Assembly (NCBI GenBank): GCA_035610835.1
Contig: CM069459.1
Coordinates: 51,821,755 to 51,885,754 of the forward strand
Source of the DNA: Ophiura sarsii
Lineage: Eukaryota > Echinodermata > Ophiuroidea > Amphilepidida > Ophiuridae
Length of the DNA: 64,000 nucleotides
Direction of reading: 5' to 3'
The notes beneath the pieces are model-generated. The model worked only from the letters and a program-made list of their open reading frames with translations, did not search any database and was not told where the DNA came from. The first letter of the stretch is position 1; each line of letters starts with the position of its first letter. A program made the translations under genes and the position numbers. Shown here in pieces: positions 47,901 through 57,749 of the stretch.

Positions 47901-50900
47901 CCAGCCATCAAATTTCATGCACGTCCATACACACATGTTTACCTTTGACATGGATGACCCCTATGACCTTCAAGTGACCTGGTATCGGACGCATACCCTA
48001 GGCCTACCTACCAAGTTTAACGTCCATACGACAATATGCACAAATCTGTTTGTTTGTATGGTGGGTTTGTTTGTTGTTGTTTTTTTGTGGTGTTTGTTTG
48101 TTTGTTTGTTTATATTGGTCAATTTTTCGACCAATATACTGTATTCTAGCTGTTTCTTCTTCTTCTCCTTTCTGGCATCAGGCCTCCTGCTCAGTAACCC
48201 TTGGACCGATTTTGACCATTATTATGCTTTGGAGTGACCAAGTGCCAATGATATCGGTCGGCAAAACATAATAATGATAAAATTGGATGATTTTCGCCCA
48301 ATATTTATTGATCTCGCTATGAGTTTAAAAATATTGAACTCGACTGCGTCTCGTCCAATATTTTTTAAAACTCATAGCTCGACCAATAAATGGGCTCAAT
48401 CTATCCAATTTTATATAAAACTTGGTCAAAAGTATTCTTTTGTGCACCATTACTCAGGTTATGAAGCACAAAAGGTCAAAGGTCACACAAAGGTCACTAG
48501 AAGTCAAAACGTGATTTTTCACTTAATTTGCTCTTACTCCTTGTCGAAATGACTGAAAATCATCAAATTTTGTCAGAAAATCCCTTAGCACCATGCGCAT
48601 GTATAGTAGTTCGGTTTTAAAATTTAAAGGTCATTTGAGGTCACTAGGCGTCAAAACGTCAATTCAAACTTCTTCACGCAAAATGCTACTCCTCCTAGAC
48701 GCAATGACCGATGATCGTCATAATGGTCAAAATATTCCATTAATGTATGTACATAAAAGTTGCTCAGGAATCAAATCTAAACGGTCATTTGGGGTCAGTA
48801 GAGGTCAATGAACTTTACACGTGAAAAAATTAAGACAATGTCCGATTTTCATCGGACTTGTTTTATCTTATGTGCTTTGATGTGACAAAACGAAAAGTCA
48901 ATGCAAAGCTTTTTGTCAGAGGTCAAGAAAAGGTCACTAGAGGTCAAAACGTAAATTTTCACTTCTTCGCGCAAAATGTTACTCCTCCTAGACGGAAAAG
49001 ATTCGTTAGTACCCTGGGCACAAAACTTGGTTCCTCAAAATTCAAAAAGTCACATAGGGTCAGTAGAGGTCAATGAACTTTACAGGGGAAAATATTAAGA
49101 AAATGCTACTCCTCCTAGACGAAATGACAGATGATCATCATACTTGGTCAAAAGATTTCTTGGGATCATGTGCACAAACTTATTAAAAAGATAAAAGAAA
49201 AAAGGTCACACGAGGGTCACTAGAAGTCATTGAACATGTGAAAAAATTAAGACAATGTCCGATTTTCATCGGACTTGTTTTATCTGATGTGCTTTGATGA
49301 GACAAAACGAAAAGTCAATGCAAAGTTTTTTGTGAGAGGTCAAAAAAAGGTCACTAGCTCGGTCAAAACGTAAATTTTCACTTCTTCGCGCAAAATGCTA
49401 CTCCTCCTAGACGAAATGACCGATGATCCTCATACTTGGTGAAAAGATTCGTTAGTACCCTGGGCACAAAATATAATATAAAATGGCCTTGGTGCCCTTT
49501 CATTCCAATATTGGTTTGGCCTTGGTGCCCCAGAACATGGCCTCGATGCCCTTCGAAATGTGTTATTTTTAAGGCCAAAGTGGCCGTGCCCCTAAATTGA
49601 CGAAATTTGAGGCCTGAGTACACTGCATTAAAATTGATGCAGTGGATTTCTGGACTATGTTGTGTAATGACCACAACACGAGACCAAGAATTGACTACAT
49701 AAAAATAAATGCCACTAAACGGAATTACAGCACATGACACACTATAATAGTCATCGACAGAGAACTTCGGCACTTCTAAAATAAGAACCATTGGAGTTTA
49801 ATGCAACTCAAACTTTGGAATGTGTGCCAATTTTAAGGATGACCTTTCATATACATGTAGGTTGGGGCGGACCTACGTCATGCAGGTGAAAACAATCAAA
49901 TGCCGGTAAAAACAATTTGATTCAAGTGCGTAACGCTCAGTGTTGTCACTAGCCAAAATTTTGTGGCGGTTAATTTGACTGACGGCGAACGGAATAAGTG
50001 TTGCAAACGAAGTGCAGTGGATCATGGCATGGGGTCTATAGGCCTTCTTAATTGTTTTTAGGGGTTATTAATGCACTTTGAGGGTTCTTGCCACATAATT
50101 TCTTGTTTTATGAGGCAGTTTAATGATTTTATCCACAAATTGTAAAAAAATTAGTGCCGGTTTTTTTACCCTTTTTGTCTCGCCCTGATGTAATCAGAAA
50201 GAGACTATGTTATCACTATTTCTGTCCGGCGTCCGCCGTCCGCCGTATGCCGTATGCCGTCCGCCGTCCGCCGTCCGCCGTATGCCGTGTGCTAAGAAAT
50301 ACCTTTGTGACGCGATATCTGGAGATCCGTAAGGCCTATCGTGATGGGACTTGGTGGAGGGAAGGGGGGTGGTGCGTTCTGTTGCTGATTGATTTTTCAA
50401 GGTCATCGGGGGTCATACAAGGTCATCGGGGTCAAATATGCTTAAAACTTTTGAGACGCGTTGTGACGCGATATCTAGAGATCCGTAAGGCCTATCTTGA
50501 TGGGACTTGATGTCAGGAAAGGGGGTGGGGTGTTCTTTTGCTGATTAGATTTTCAAGGTCATTGGAGGTCATTCAAGGTCATCGGGGTCAAATATGCGGT
50601 CAAATAAGATCCGTAAGGCCGATCTTGATGGGATTTGGTGGAGGGAAGGGGGTGGTGTGTTCTTTTTGCTGATTAAATTTTCAAGGTCATCGGAGGTCAT
50701 TCAAGGTCATCGGGGGTCAAATATGGGGTCAAATAGATCAGTAAGGCCTATCTTGATGGGATTTGGTGGAGGGAAGAGGGATGGTGTGTTCTTTTTGTTG
50801 ATTAAATTTTCAAGGTCACCAGAGGTCATCGGGGTCAAATATGGGGTCAAATAGATCAGTAAGGCCTATATTGATGAGATTTGGTGGAGGGAAGGGGAGT

Positions 50901-53900
50901 GGTGTGTTCTTTTTGCTGAATAAATTTTCAAGGTCATCAGAGGTCATTCAAGGTCATCGGGGGTCAAATAAGATCCATAAGGCCTATCTTGATTGGATTT
51001 GGTGGAGGGAAGGGGGATGGTGTGTTCTTTTTGTTCTTAATTTTTCGGGGTCATCGGGGGTCAAATATGGGGTCAAATAGATCAGTAAGGCCTATCTTGA
51101 TGGGATTTGGTGGACGGAAGTGGGATGGTGTGTTCTTTTTGTTGATTAATTTTTCGGGGTCATTGGGGGTCAAATATGGGGTCAAATAGATCAGTAAGGC
51201 CTATCTTGATGGGATTTGGTGGAGGAAAGGGGGGTGGTGTGTTCTTTTTGTTGATTAATTTTTCGGGGTCATTGGGGGTCAAATATGGGGTCAAATAGAT
51301 CAGTAAGGCCTATCTTGATGGGATTTGGTGGAGGGAAGGGGGGTGGTGTGTTCTTTTTGTTGATTCATTTTTCGGGGTCATCGGGGGTCAAATATGGGGT
51401 CAAATAGATCAGTAAGGCCTATCTTGATGGGATTTGGTGGACGGAAGAGGGATGGTGTGTTCTTTTTGTTGATTAATTTTTCGGGGTCATCGGGGTCAAA
51501 TATGGGGTCAAATAGATCAGTAAGGCCTATCTTGATGGGATTTGGTGGACGGAAGAGGGATGGGGTGTTCTTTTTGTTGATTAATTTTTCGGGGTCATCG
51601 GGGGTCAAATATGGGGTCAAATAGATCAGTAAGGCCTATCTTGATGGGATTTGGTGGACGGAAGAGGGATGGTGTGTTCTTTTTGTTGATTAATTTTTCG
51701 GGGTCAGCGGGGTCAAATATGGGGTCAAATAGATCAGTAAGGCCTATCTTGATGGGATTTGGTGGACGGAAGAGGGATGGGGTGTTCTTTTTGTTGATTA
51801 TTTTTTCGGGGTCATCGGGGGTCAAATATGGGGTCAAATAGATCAGTAAGGCCTATCTTGATGGGATTTGGTGGACGGAAGAGGGGTGGTGTGTTCTTTT
51901 TGTTGAATAATTTTTCGGGGTCATCGGGGGTCAAATATGGGGTCAAATAGATCAGTAAGGCCTATCTTGATGGGATTTGGTGGAGGGAAGGGGGGGTGGT
52001 GTGTTCTTTTTGTTGATTAATTTTTCGGGGTCATCGGGGGTCAAATATGGGGTCAAATAGATCAGTAAGGCCTATCTTGATGGGATTTGGTGGACGGAAG
52101 AGGGATGGGGTGTTCTTTTTGTTGATTATTTTTTCGGGGTCATCGGGGGTCAAATATGGGGTCAAATAGATCAGTACGGCCTATCTTGATGGGATTTGGT
52201 GGACGGAAGAGGGGTGGTGTGTTCTTTTTGTTGATTAATTTTTCGGGGTCATCGGGGGTCAAATATGGGGTCAAATAGATCAGTAAGGCCTATCTTGATG
52301 GGATTTGGTGGAGGGAAGGGGGGTGGTGTGTTCTTTTTGTTGATTAATTTTTCGGGGTCATCGGGGGTCAAATATGGGGTCAAATAGATCAGTAAGGCCT
52401 ATCTTGATGGGATTTGGTGGACGGAAGAGGGATGGTGTGTTCTTTTTGTTGATTAATTTTTCGGGGTCATTGGGGGTCAAATATGGGGTCAAATAGATCA
52501 GTAAGGCCTATCTTGATGGGATTTGGTGGACGGAAGAGGGATGGTGTGTTCTTTTTGTTGATTAATTTTTCGGGGTCATCGGGGGTCAAATATGGGGACA
52601 AATAGATCAGTAAGGCCTATCTTGATGGGATTTGGTGGACGGAAGAGGGATGGTGTGTTCTTTTTGTTGATTAATTTTTCGGGGTCATCGGGGTCAAATA
52701 TGGGGTCAAATAGATCAGTAAGGCCTATCTTGATGGGATTTGGTGGAGGGAAGGGGGGTGGTGTGTTCTTTTTGTTGATTAATTTTTCGGGGTCATCGGG
52801 GGTCAAATAGATCAGTAAGGCCTATCTTGATGGGATTTGGTGGACGGAAGAGGGATGGTGTGTTCTTTTTGTTGATTAATTTTTCGGGGTCATCGGGGGT
52901 CAAATAGATCAGTAAGGCCTATCTTGATGGGATTTGGTGGAGGGAAGGGGGGTGGTGTGTTCTTTTTGTTGATTAATTTTTCGGGGTCATCGGGGGTCAA
53001 ATATGGGGTCAAATAGATCAGTAAGGCATATCTTGATTGGATTTGGTGGAGGGAAGGGGGGTGGTGTATTCTTTTTGCTGATTAAATTTTCAAGGTCATC
53101 GGAGGTCATTCAAGGTCATCTGGGGTCAAATAAGATCCGTAAGGCCTATCTTGATGGGATTTGGTGGACGGAAGAGGGATGGTGTGTTCTTTTTGTTGAT
53201 TAATTTGTCGAGGTCATCAGAGGTCATCTGGGGTCAAATAAGATCCGTAAGGCCTATCTTGATGTGATTTGGTGGAGGGAAGGGGGTTGGTGTGTTCTTT
53301 TTGCTGATTAACTTTTCAAGGTCATCAGAGGTCATCTGGGGTCAAATAAGATCTGTAAGGCCTATCTTGATGTGATTTGGTGTAGGGAAGGGGTTGGTGT
53401 GTTCTTTTTGTTGATTAAATTTTTCAAGGCATTACATCCCTTGCATTAACTACAATGCATACCTCTGTGACAGTGCTACATTGTATCATATGTTTCATCA
53501 TCATTTCTTTCAAGTCACTTTTGATGAACAGGCGAGACGCGCCGTTCGAGAACCGCCTTGTTTTAAGAGTGCCGGTCGGCAATTGTGAGTGCCGGCTCCT
53601 CCCGACCGCCACCGACCGACCGCCTTAGTGACAACCCTGGTAACGCTCAGTATTGAGTGTGTGCATGGAATGTTTTTCTTTTGAAACACTGGCTGCCAAG
53701 CAAATTTGCTAAAAATAACTCGAGTGCCCGTATGTCTTCGCCATCCTATAAACTAGATAACTAGATAACATCAACTTGAAAATCAGGCCAGCAATCAGAA
53801 CATCTACCTTTAAAATTATTATTATTAATGTATGTGACCATGTTATGGAAAATATCACCATGCATGGTTTTCTGTGTGGGTCCCAGCCTTTACAGTTGAG

Positions 53901-55492
53901 TCACAATATTCTGGTAAGGCAACCACTTGTTTTTAAGACAGGAATCTTTTCATGAATTTACTTTTTTATTCTTTTTATTTCCACAGAAAATCAAAGCTCC
54001 ATGATCGTGTTGATTTCCAGAAAGAAAAGAAACCTTGGCTGCAACACAAATTTCAACACCCTTTTTTAACTCTATAGTCTGTGTTAGCAGATGCAGTTCC
54101 AGCAATACACTTGATTGTTAAGGTAGGAATTGAATTAAATGTAATGATTGAATTCTATACCATTTGAAAACCCTCTCTGATTCAGAAATTTCAGAAGAGC
54201 AAGAAGGTATAGTACCAGTAGTGAAAAAATAGAATGGAAGTTTAAGAATATGGGTGCAGTACATGCAGAGTATTGATATAAGTAGAGCATCAGCTTTGAA
54301 GGCGATCGCAGAGCTTTAAAGTTGTATTTGTTTAAAAAAAATCAACTTAAATAGTTAAAATTAGAAAAAAATAGACAATTTTAGCATAAAAGGGCAATTT
54401 TTCCACGCTCTGCGCAAATTTTCTTCCAAAATTAGGTTAAATTAGACCAAATGTTGACAATTTTATCATAAAACAGCTAAATTTTCCGTGCAAGCGCACA
54501 TTTACATACCATTATTTGATATATAAGACAAATTTGTCAATTTTAGCGTAAAATGGCCCCCAAAATTATGAGGCTGGTGCCGCCACTGACCACGACTTAA
54601 TCAGGTTGTGTAAGACTCGATTAAGTCACGAAAGGCTCAATTAAGTCGAGGGGTCAAATCAATAGGCAGTTGCCCACAGTGCTTTGATCTGTCAACGTAA
54701 AGTATACGGCCACGCGTCTTAAGTTGGGAACCTCAAAAGGCTGGCGGCAAGGGTCCATCATGAGCCCCTATTTTTAAAAATGTAACCCAGATATTTGTAC
54801 CTAGCGTAGATGTGTTCCATTACCTAAAAAATACCTCACCCAAAATCTGGTTAAATCAGACCTTGGCTTAGATGGGTCCACCTGCCATCTGAAAATTTGC
54901 CATTCATTTGGATGCCAATTTGCCATTCATATGCCACACATGAGTGCAAAGAACATTCAAATGAGTGTTACGGACAAACTAATTGTGAAAGAATGCCCAG
55001 ATTTCTTGAGTAGGTCAAACTTGTGATCATCTTTGTAGCTGTAAATTTTAAAATAGTGAATGGCAAAAAACTTGCGCTCAGTCTTGAAAAGCGCCCTCAT
55101 GGTCAATTTTGACCCAAAATGTCAATTTTTAAGAAAACACAATGTCTCTATTTGGCTTGCTCTGGACAGTGACGTAACTTAACAGGTGCAGTTTTTACGC
55201 ACACGTATGTATCCTCCTCTTTCAACGCTTGTGTATACGCCAGCGCCTTATGTAGGCGTGCATTTTATGCTTTAGTTAGTACAATACGCAGTTACGTCAC
55301 TGTCTCATGATGGCCAAATAGACTATAAAGCAACCCTTCAAAATCCATCCAAATCAGCAATGCATAATAATGTGTGGCATTAACCCAAGCTTCTATTGTT
55401 TCTGTTTCCCTATGCAGGTTCATCTATTTGGGGGTAGTCTGCAATTCTGGATTATTAAACCTATCTGTGCCAGCCTATACCTACCAGTTTAA
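44875..55492 (+). CDS. candidate four-exon gene, ~113 codons, unknown function
   Basis: Proposed coding parts are 44875-44976, 45866-45985, 54078-54122 and 55418-55490, plus the stop TAA. Exon 1 has ATG with A at -3 and G at +4, then 34 codons ending exactly at a GTAAGT donor. Exon 2 (40 codons) follows TATAG and ends at CAG|GTTAAA, a weak donor. Exon 3 (15 codons) follows CTTTTTTAACTCTATAG and ends at AAG|GTAGGA. Exon 4 (24 codons) follows TCTGTTTCCCTATGCAG. All junctions are phase 0 and open throughout. The product is small and charged at the N-terminus (begins M-A-E-R-T-S-D-D), with a W-F-G-E-K segment in exon 2; no signal peptide or family motif is recognised. Intron 2 (8.1 kb) holds large repeats. 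Exons 1-2 are better supported than 3-4; extra or different exons are possible. Confidence 0.45.
45222..45425. mobile_element. 204-bp MITE with TGACGTCA in each end
   Basis: CTATACTACGTTCATTTATC..GTGCAGTGACGTCAGAGC (45222-45261) is inverted at 45385-45425. It lies in intron 1. Each arm carries the CRE-like octamer TGACGTCA. The inside is rich in GCGCGC-type words. Confidence 0.85.
45488..45546 (+). repeat. two-unit 29-bp tandem repeat
   Basis: AGTGTGGGCCTGATTGTAAT... occurs twice at a 29-bp offset. Confidence 0.8.
45866..45985 (+). other. exon 2 of candidate gene
   Basis: 40 codons between the TATAG acceptor and a CAG|GTTAAA donor. The frame stays open beyond the donor into a GAGTC/GACTC microsatellite (to 46177). 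An alternative end is therefore a terminal exon there, which would make a shorter two-exon gene. Confidence 0.5.
46012..46135 (+). repeat. GACTC/GAGTC microsatellite-like tract
   Basis: Repeated GGACTCG, GAGTCC and GACTCAT words in both orientations. Confidence 0.75.
46286..46812. mobile_element. TIR element, host of a nested hAT MITE
   Basis: TTAGGCCTAAAAAAAGAGGC with TTGTTTGCCCTTAC at the left is inverted as GTAAGGGCAAACAA..TTTTAGGCC at 46776-46811. GGTCGGTCGG words lie near both ends. No frame is found. Confidence 0.7.
46322..46484. mobile_element. 163-bp hAT-type MITE with 8-bp target duplication
   Basis: Perfect 15-bp ends CAGTGTTCGATTTAG and CTAAATCGAACACTG. They are bordered by identical 8-bp direct repeats CCTTACAA (46314-46321 and 46485-46492), the diagnostic hAT target-site duplication. 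The interior repeats GTGCATG..AAATTTTG words. It is inserted into the element at 46286-46812. Confidence 0.93.
46978..47330 (-). repeat. dispersed ~350-bp repeat, copy 3 (diverged)
   Basis: The reverse complement shares the order and words of 31346-31705 (GGTATGATCACTTTT, TTTCTCATCATCCATG, GGTGGTTACCACC, TTTGGAATTAGAC). By eye it is only about 65-70% identical. Confidence 0.6.
47450..49480 (+). repeat. degenerate GGTCA/TGACC-rich repeats
   Basis: Words such as GACCTTGAAGTGACC (47530-47990) and CAAAGGTCACTAGAGGTCAA recur. Within it a ~418-bp direct repeat is clear (CAATGTCCGATTTTCATCGG at 48836 and 49254). A (GTTT)n run lies at about 48088-48112 and a palindrome at 48297-48395 (GCCCAATATTTATTGAtCTC against GAGctcGACCAATAAATGGGC-like arm). 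A tandem half-site pair AGGTCAaAGGTCA lies at 48473-48485, with a further AGGTCA five bases on. No coding frame. Confidence 0.65.
49775..49860 (+). repeat. dispersed repeat, fragment (copy 4)
   Basis: AGAACCATTGGAGTT.AATGCAACTCAAACTTTGGAATG followed by AGGATGACCTTTCAT matches the 3' half of 33139-33490. Confidence 0.75.
50225..50292 (+). repeat. CCGTCCGC/CCGTATG microsatellite
   Basis: Repeated GCCGTCC and GCCGTAT heptamers immediately before the 108-bp array. Confidence 0.85.
50320..53430 (+). repeat. 28-unit ~108-bp tandem array with GGGTCA half-sites
   Basis: The word CAGTAAGGCCTATCTTGATG or a close form recurs about 28 times. Core units (51087-52720) are spaced 107-110 bp and nearly identical; outer units vary from about 97 to 155 bp and are diverged. 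Each core unit holds GGGTCA, four bases, GGGTCA, six bases, GGGTCA, three bases, AGATCA. The frames on both strands (for example 51394-51624 plus, 51378-51620 minus) exist only because the repeat lacks stops in some registers. The array lies in intron 2 of the candidate gene. Confidence 0.92.
53440..53985. other. spacer, no recognised gene
   Basis: Contains a GC-richer stretch with CCGACCGCC words (about 53530-53635) that shares TGACAAC and GTAACGCTCAGT words with about 49927-49945 in part-inverted order. This hints at remains of one element split by the 108-bp array. Confidence 0.4.
54078..54122 (+). other. exon 3 of candidate gene
   Basis: 45 nt between a strong polypyrimidine acceptor and a GTAGGA donor. 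Only one of three frames is open, and it is the one required by phase. The nearby acceptor at 53986 would put stops in every frame and is rejected. Confidence 0.4.
54130..55140. other. intron 3 and flanking DNA, nothing recognised
   Basis: AT-rich with loosely repeated AATTTT..CATAAAA words at 54380-54560. No gene. Confidence 0.4.
55144..55323. mobile_element. 180-bp MITE with TGACGTAA-type ends
   Basis: GTCTATTTGGCTTGCTCTGG..CAGTGACGTAAC is inverted at GTTACGTCACTG..GATGGCCAAATAGAC. It resembles 45222-45425 in size and in carrying ACGTCA words, and may be a relative. Confidence 0.8.
55418..55492 (+). other. terminal exon 4 of candidate gene
   Basis: 24 codons plus TAA after a strong acceptor (TCTGTTTCCCTATGCAG). 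No AATAAA is seen for about 1.1 kb downstream, which weakens it as the true 3' end. Confidence 0.35.
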
Positions 55493-55499
55493 GCCTGCT

Positions 55500-56090
55500 G
55501 TGCATCAAACTTAAACTCATGCACTAAAATGCTGTTTCTATGGATGACTCATCTTTCAAGTTATGCTGACCTAATGTTCATTTTAAGGACCCATGGATAC
55601 TTTTCAATGGTCATCTTTCCTGTCCACTGACAAAAATGTGAATCATTATTGAGTTTTAGAGAAACAGTATAGAGAGTAGAGACTAAGAGAGATGTTTGTA
55701 TCACTCTCTTGGCTCAATTGTGGAGCTCATCATTTTGTGAATCTGTGAGTGCTGTAATTATTGAACTATGACTCAAATGTATATAAAAGTGTACATTTTT
55801 CGAAAGGAAATGGATCAGAGAATCCAAATTTGGCGTCAATTTTGACCCAAAATGTTGATTTTTTTTGAGGATATCACAAAATTCACTTTTTTGACCCAAT
55901 TTTTAAAAAAATGTTTACACAGCTAACAAAAATAATTTTGAGTAAAAATTGCCCAAATCACTTGATTATGATGTAAGACACTAACTTTGGGACAAATTTC
56001 TTAATTTTTAACCTAATCTAATATATTTTCAAATTTTGACCAAAAAGTGCCAAAAGGTGAGAAAAAAATCAAAACAGTTTTCGCCAAGTA
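55500..56090. other. no recognised feature
   Basis: AT-rich with repeated TTTTGACCCAA words, no frame or inverted repeat of note. Confidence 0.4.
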
Positions 56091-56095
56091 ACCCT

Positions 56096-56202
56096 GGGGC
56101 CATTATTTCATTGAAAAACTGCCAAACCGGATGACACAAGCACACTGCATCGTAGTAACTCGTAGTACCGGTTTGGCAGTTTTTCGATGAAATAATGGCC
56201 CC
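56096..56202. repeat. 107-bp palindrome with 35-bp arms
   Basis: GGGGCCATTATTTCATTGAA..CCAAACCGG (56096-56130) is inverted at 56168-56202 with one mismatch. It abuts the next TIR element. Confidence 0.9.
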
Positions 56203-56372
56203 GGCACTTATAAAACTCGCCCATTGCTTGTGTGGTGGATTTCGATCACAACAGGAGCATGCGCAGATGCGATTTTGTGTAAGTGGTCTGTGATTTTGTC
56301 AATATTATATTTTTACTGTGATTTGTCGATCTGCATTAAATGCAAAAAGTAACAACGCCCCCGGCTGGACTC

Positions 56373-56412
<40 letters not shown>

Positions 56413-56788
56413 AATGGCGCCACGGAGGTGATTATTTACTAGGCTGTTTTGGTTTGTCATGTTCACCCGTACACTTTCTTGCAAAGTCGGGCATCGTTTT
56501 TTCTCAAATGTTGCTTGCATATTGCCGTTGCTGTCGCCTTTAATACATGTGCTGTCAGTTGAACTTGGAACCAACGTTTAATTTGAACTGTCTATTTTCA
56601 ATAAAAAAATACTCCAATACGGGAAAAAAATCAGAAAAGCTCACAGACAACAAATAAGAACATCATTTTACTTGACCTAGAATTTCAATCATCGGGAAAA
56701 CCCGATGATGCGAGTGACGTCATTTAATGAGCTCATTAGCATAATTTATGTCCGTGAAATGTACAATAGAGTTTTATAAGTGCCCGGG
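56198..56788. mobile_element. TIR element containing a tRNA-Asn
   Basis: CCCCGGCACTTATAAAACTC (56198-56217) is inverted as GAGTTTTATAAGTGCCCGGGG (56768-56788). Between them lie the tRNA-Asn and an inner GCATCATCGGG-type inverted motif. No transposase frame is found. Confidence 0.65.
56356..56429 (-). tRNA. tRNA-Asn(GTT), near-intact
   Basis: The cloverleaf on the minus strand can be traced. Acceptor ACCTCCG with CGGGGGC pairs in six of seven positions, failing at the outermost pair. The D stem is GCGC/GCGC. The anticodon arm TTCGG-CTGTTAA-CCGAA is perfect with anticodon GTT. T arm GGTGG-TTCGAGT-CCAGC has one mismatch. The A and B boxes match the animal tRNA-Asn consensus, and a T5 run follows (plus-strand 56344-56350). 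No intron. Its position inside a TIR element and two stem mismatches mean it could be a mobile or decaying copy rather than a master gene. Confidence 0.75.
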
Positions 56789-56795
56789 GTATACT

Positions 56796-56862
56796 TGGCG
56801 AAGTATACCAAGGAGTTATTATACTTAAGTATGATAACTCCTTGAGTATACTGAGCCAAGTA
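56796..56862. repeat. 67-bp palindrome
   Basis: CTTGGCGAAGTATACCAAGG..ACTT and AAGT..CCTTGAGTATACTGAGCCAAG arms around TACTTAAGTA. Confidence 0.8.
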
Positions 56863-56868
56863 TGGTTG

Positions 56869-56945
56869 ACCCTCCTGGCCTAGCGGTAAGTTGTTTGCCT
56901 CTGAACCCAGAGGTCCGGGGTTCGAGCCCCAAGGGCGTGGGGGAC
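56869..56945 (+). other. tRNA-like sequence (SINE head or pseudogene)
   Basis: Perfect A box TGGCCTAGCGG (56876-56886) and B box GGTTCGAGCCC (56919-56929). The acceptor and T stems do not pair in register and the anticodon loop would be six or eight bases. I do not call it a tRNA gene. Confidence 0.5.
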
Positions 56946-56999
56946 TTTCCCCCTCACTTTTTGGCCACGAAATTTTTGTTGTTGGAAAATGTGCCTCGG

Positions 57000-57380
57000 T
57001 GTTAGGGTTATTTCACTGTGAATTATGAGCCATGCATATGTGACAAAATTTGATGCAAATCAGGTGTTAAAATAAAAAAGCAACCTTCAAAATGTTCAAG
57101 TGGTGCGTACATGTAACATACCCCTTTGAAAAAAGGGAATTAATGTGGCCTCTTATTTCAGAGTCTCAATGGCATGTTGTCTCACATCTTACAGGACAAT
57201 TATTTTGTTTGCAGAACCTTTAAAGTTTCTCCAAAGGGTTCTTAAAATATGAAGAACTGCATTTTGAGGTATTATTTTCCCTATTTGAAGGTTTATTGTA
57301 AATCTCTACTGAACCATAACAAATTGAGAACTTTAGGGCAAACCACTAAAGGGCTCTCTAAATAGACCAGAAAAAAGGAA
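57000..57380. other. no recognised feature
   Basis: AT-rich DNA, short frames only. Confidence 0.4.
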
Positions 57381-57387
57381 TGAATGT

Positions 57388-57560
57388 CTAAACAACAATT
57401 TAGTTCCTCTTAAAATATTCTGAAAGGTGTAGGCACACAGAACAATTTGGAAGGGTCTAGATAGAAAACAAAAATGATTGTTTATAATTATGTTCACCAT
57501 CAGTACTGATCACCATCACATTTCAACAAAAGGGTCTTTTGTTAAATTGTTTGCCAATTT
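57388..57560 (+). repeat. left flank repeat of the GATAAAC array
   Basis: AAACAACAATTTAGTTCCTC..GGTGTAGGCACACAGAACAATTTGG..AACAAAAATGATTG recurs in direct orientation at 60073-60225. Confidence 0.75.
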
Positions 57561-57749
57561 TTTAAAGATTATTGTGTTCATCATTATAATTGGAATTATT
57601 TGGTAAGTTAATGTCATTGATATTATTTAAAAAATAAACTAGATATTATAAATTCATCAATAGAAATTGTGTGTGTGTTGATTAATTGTGTAGTAAAAAG
57701 TAAACCCTATGCTAACAGTTCTGTGACCACGCCACTGGGTGGTTTACAG

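Noticed and set aside
51378..51841. Overlapping 76-80 residue frames on both strands repeating GSNRSVRPILMGFGG-type peptides
   Set aside because: They arise from the 108/109-bp repeat read in stop-free registers. Unit length is not a steady multiple of three and frames break unit by unit.
50320..53430. Possible CRISPR-like array
   Set aside because: The whole 108-bp unit is repeated without unique spacers, and the setting is eukaryotic.
53987..54077. Exon start at the CCACAG acceptor
   Set aside because: All three frames meet a stop before the donor at 54123; the later acceptor at 54077 gives an open exon in the needed phase.
56340..56543. 67-residue plus-strand frame
   Set aside because: Antisense read-through of the tRNA-Asn; this peptide pattern is a common artefact of tRNA loci.
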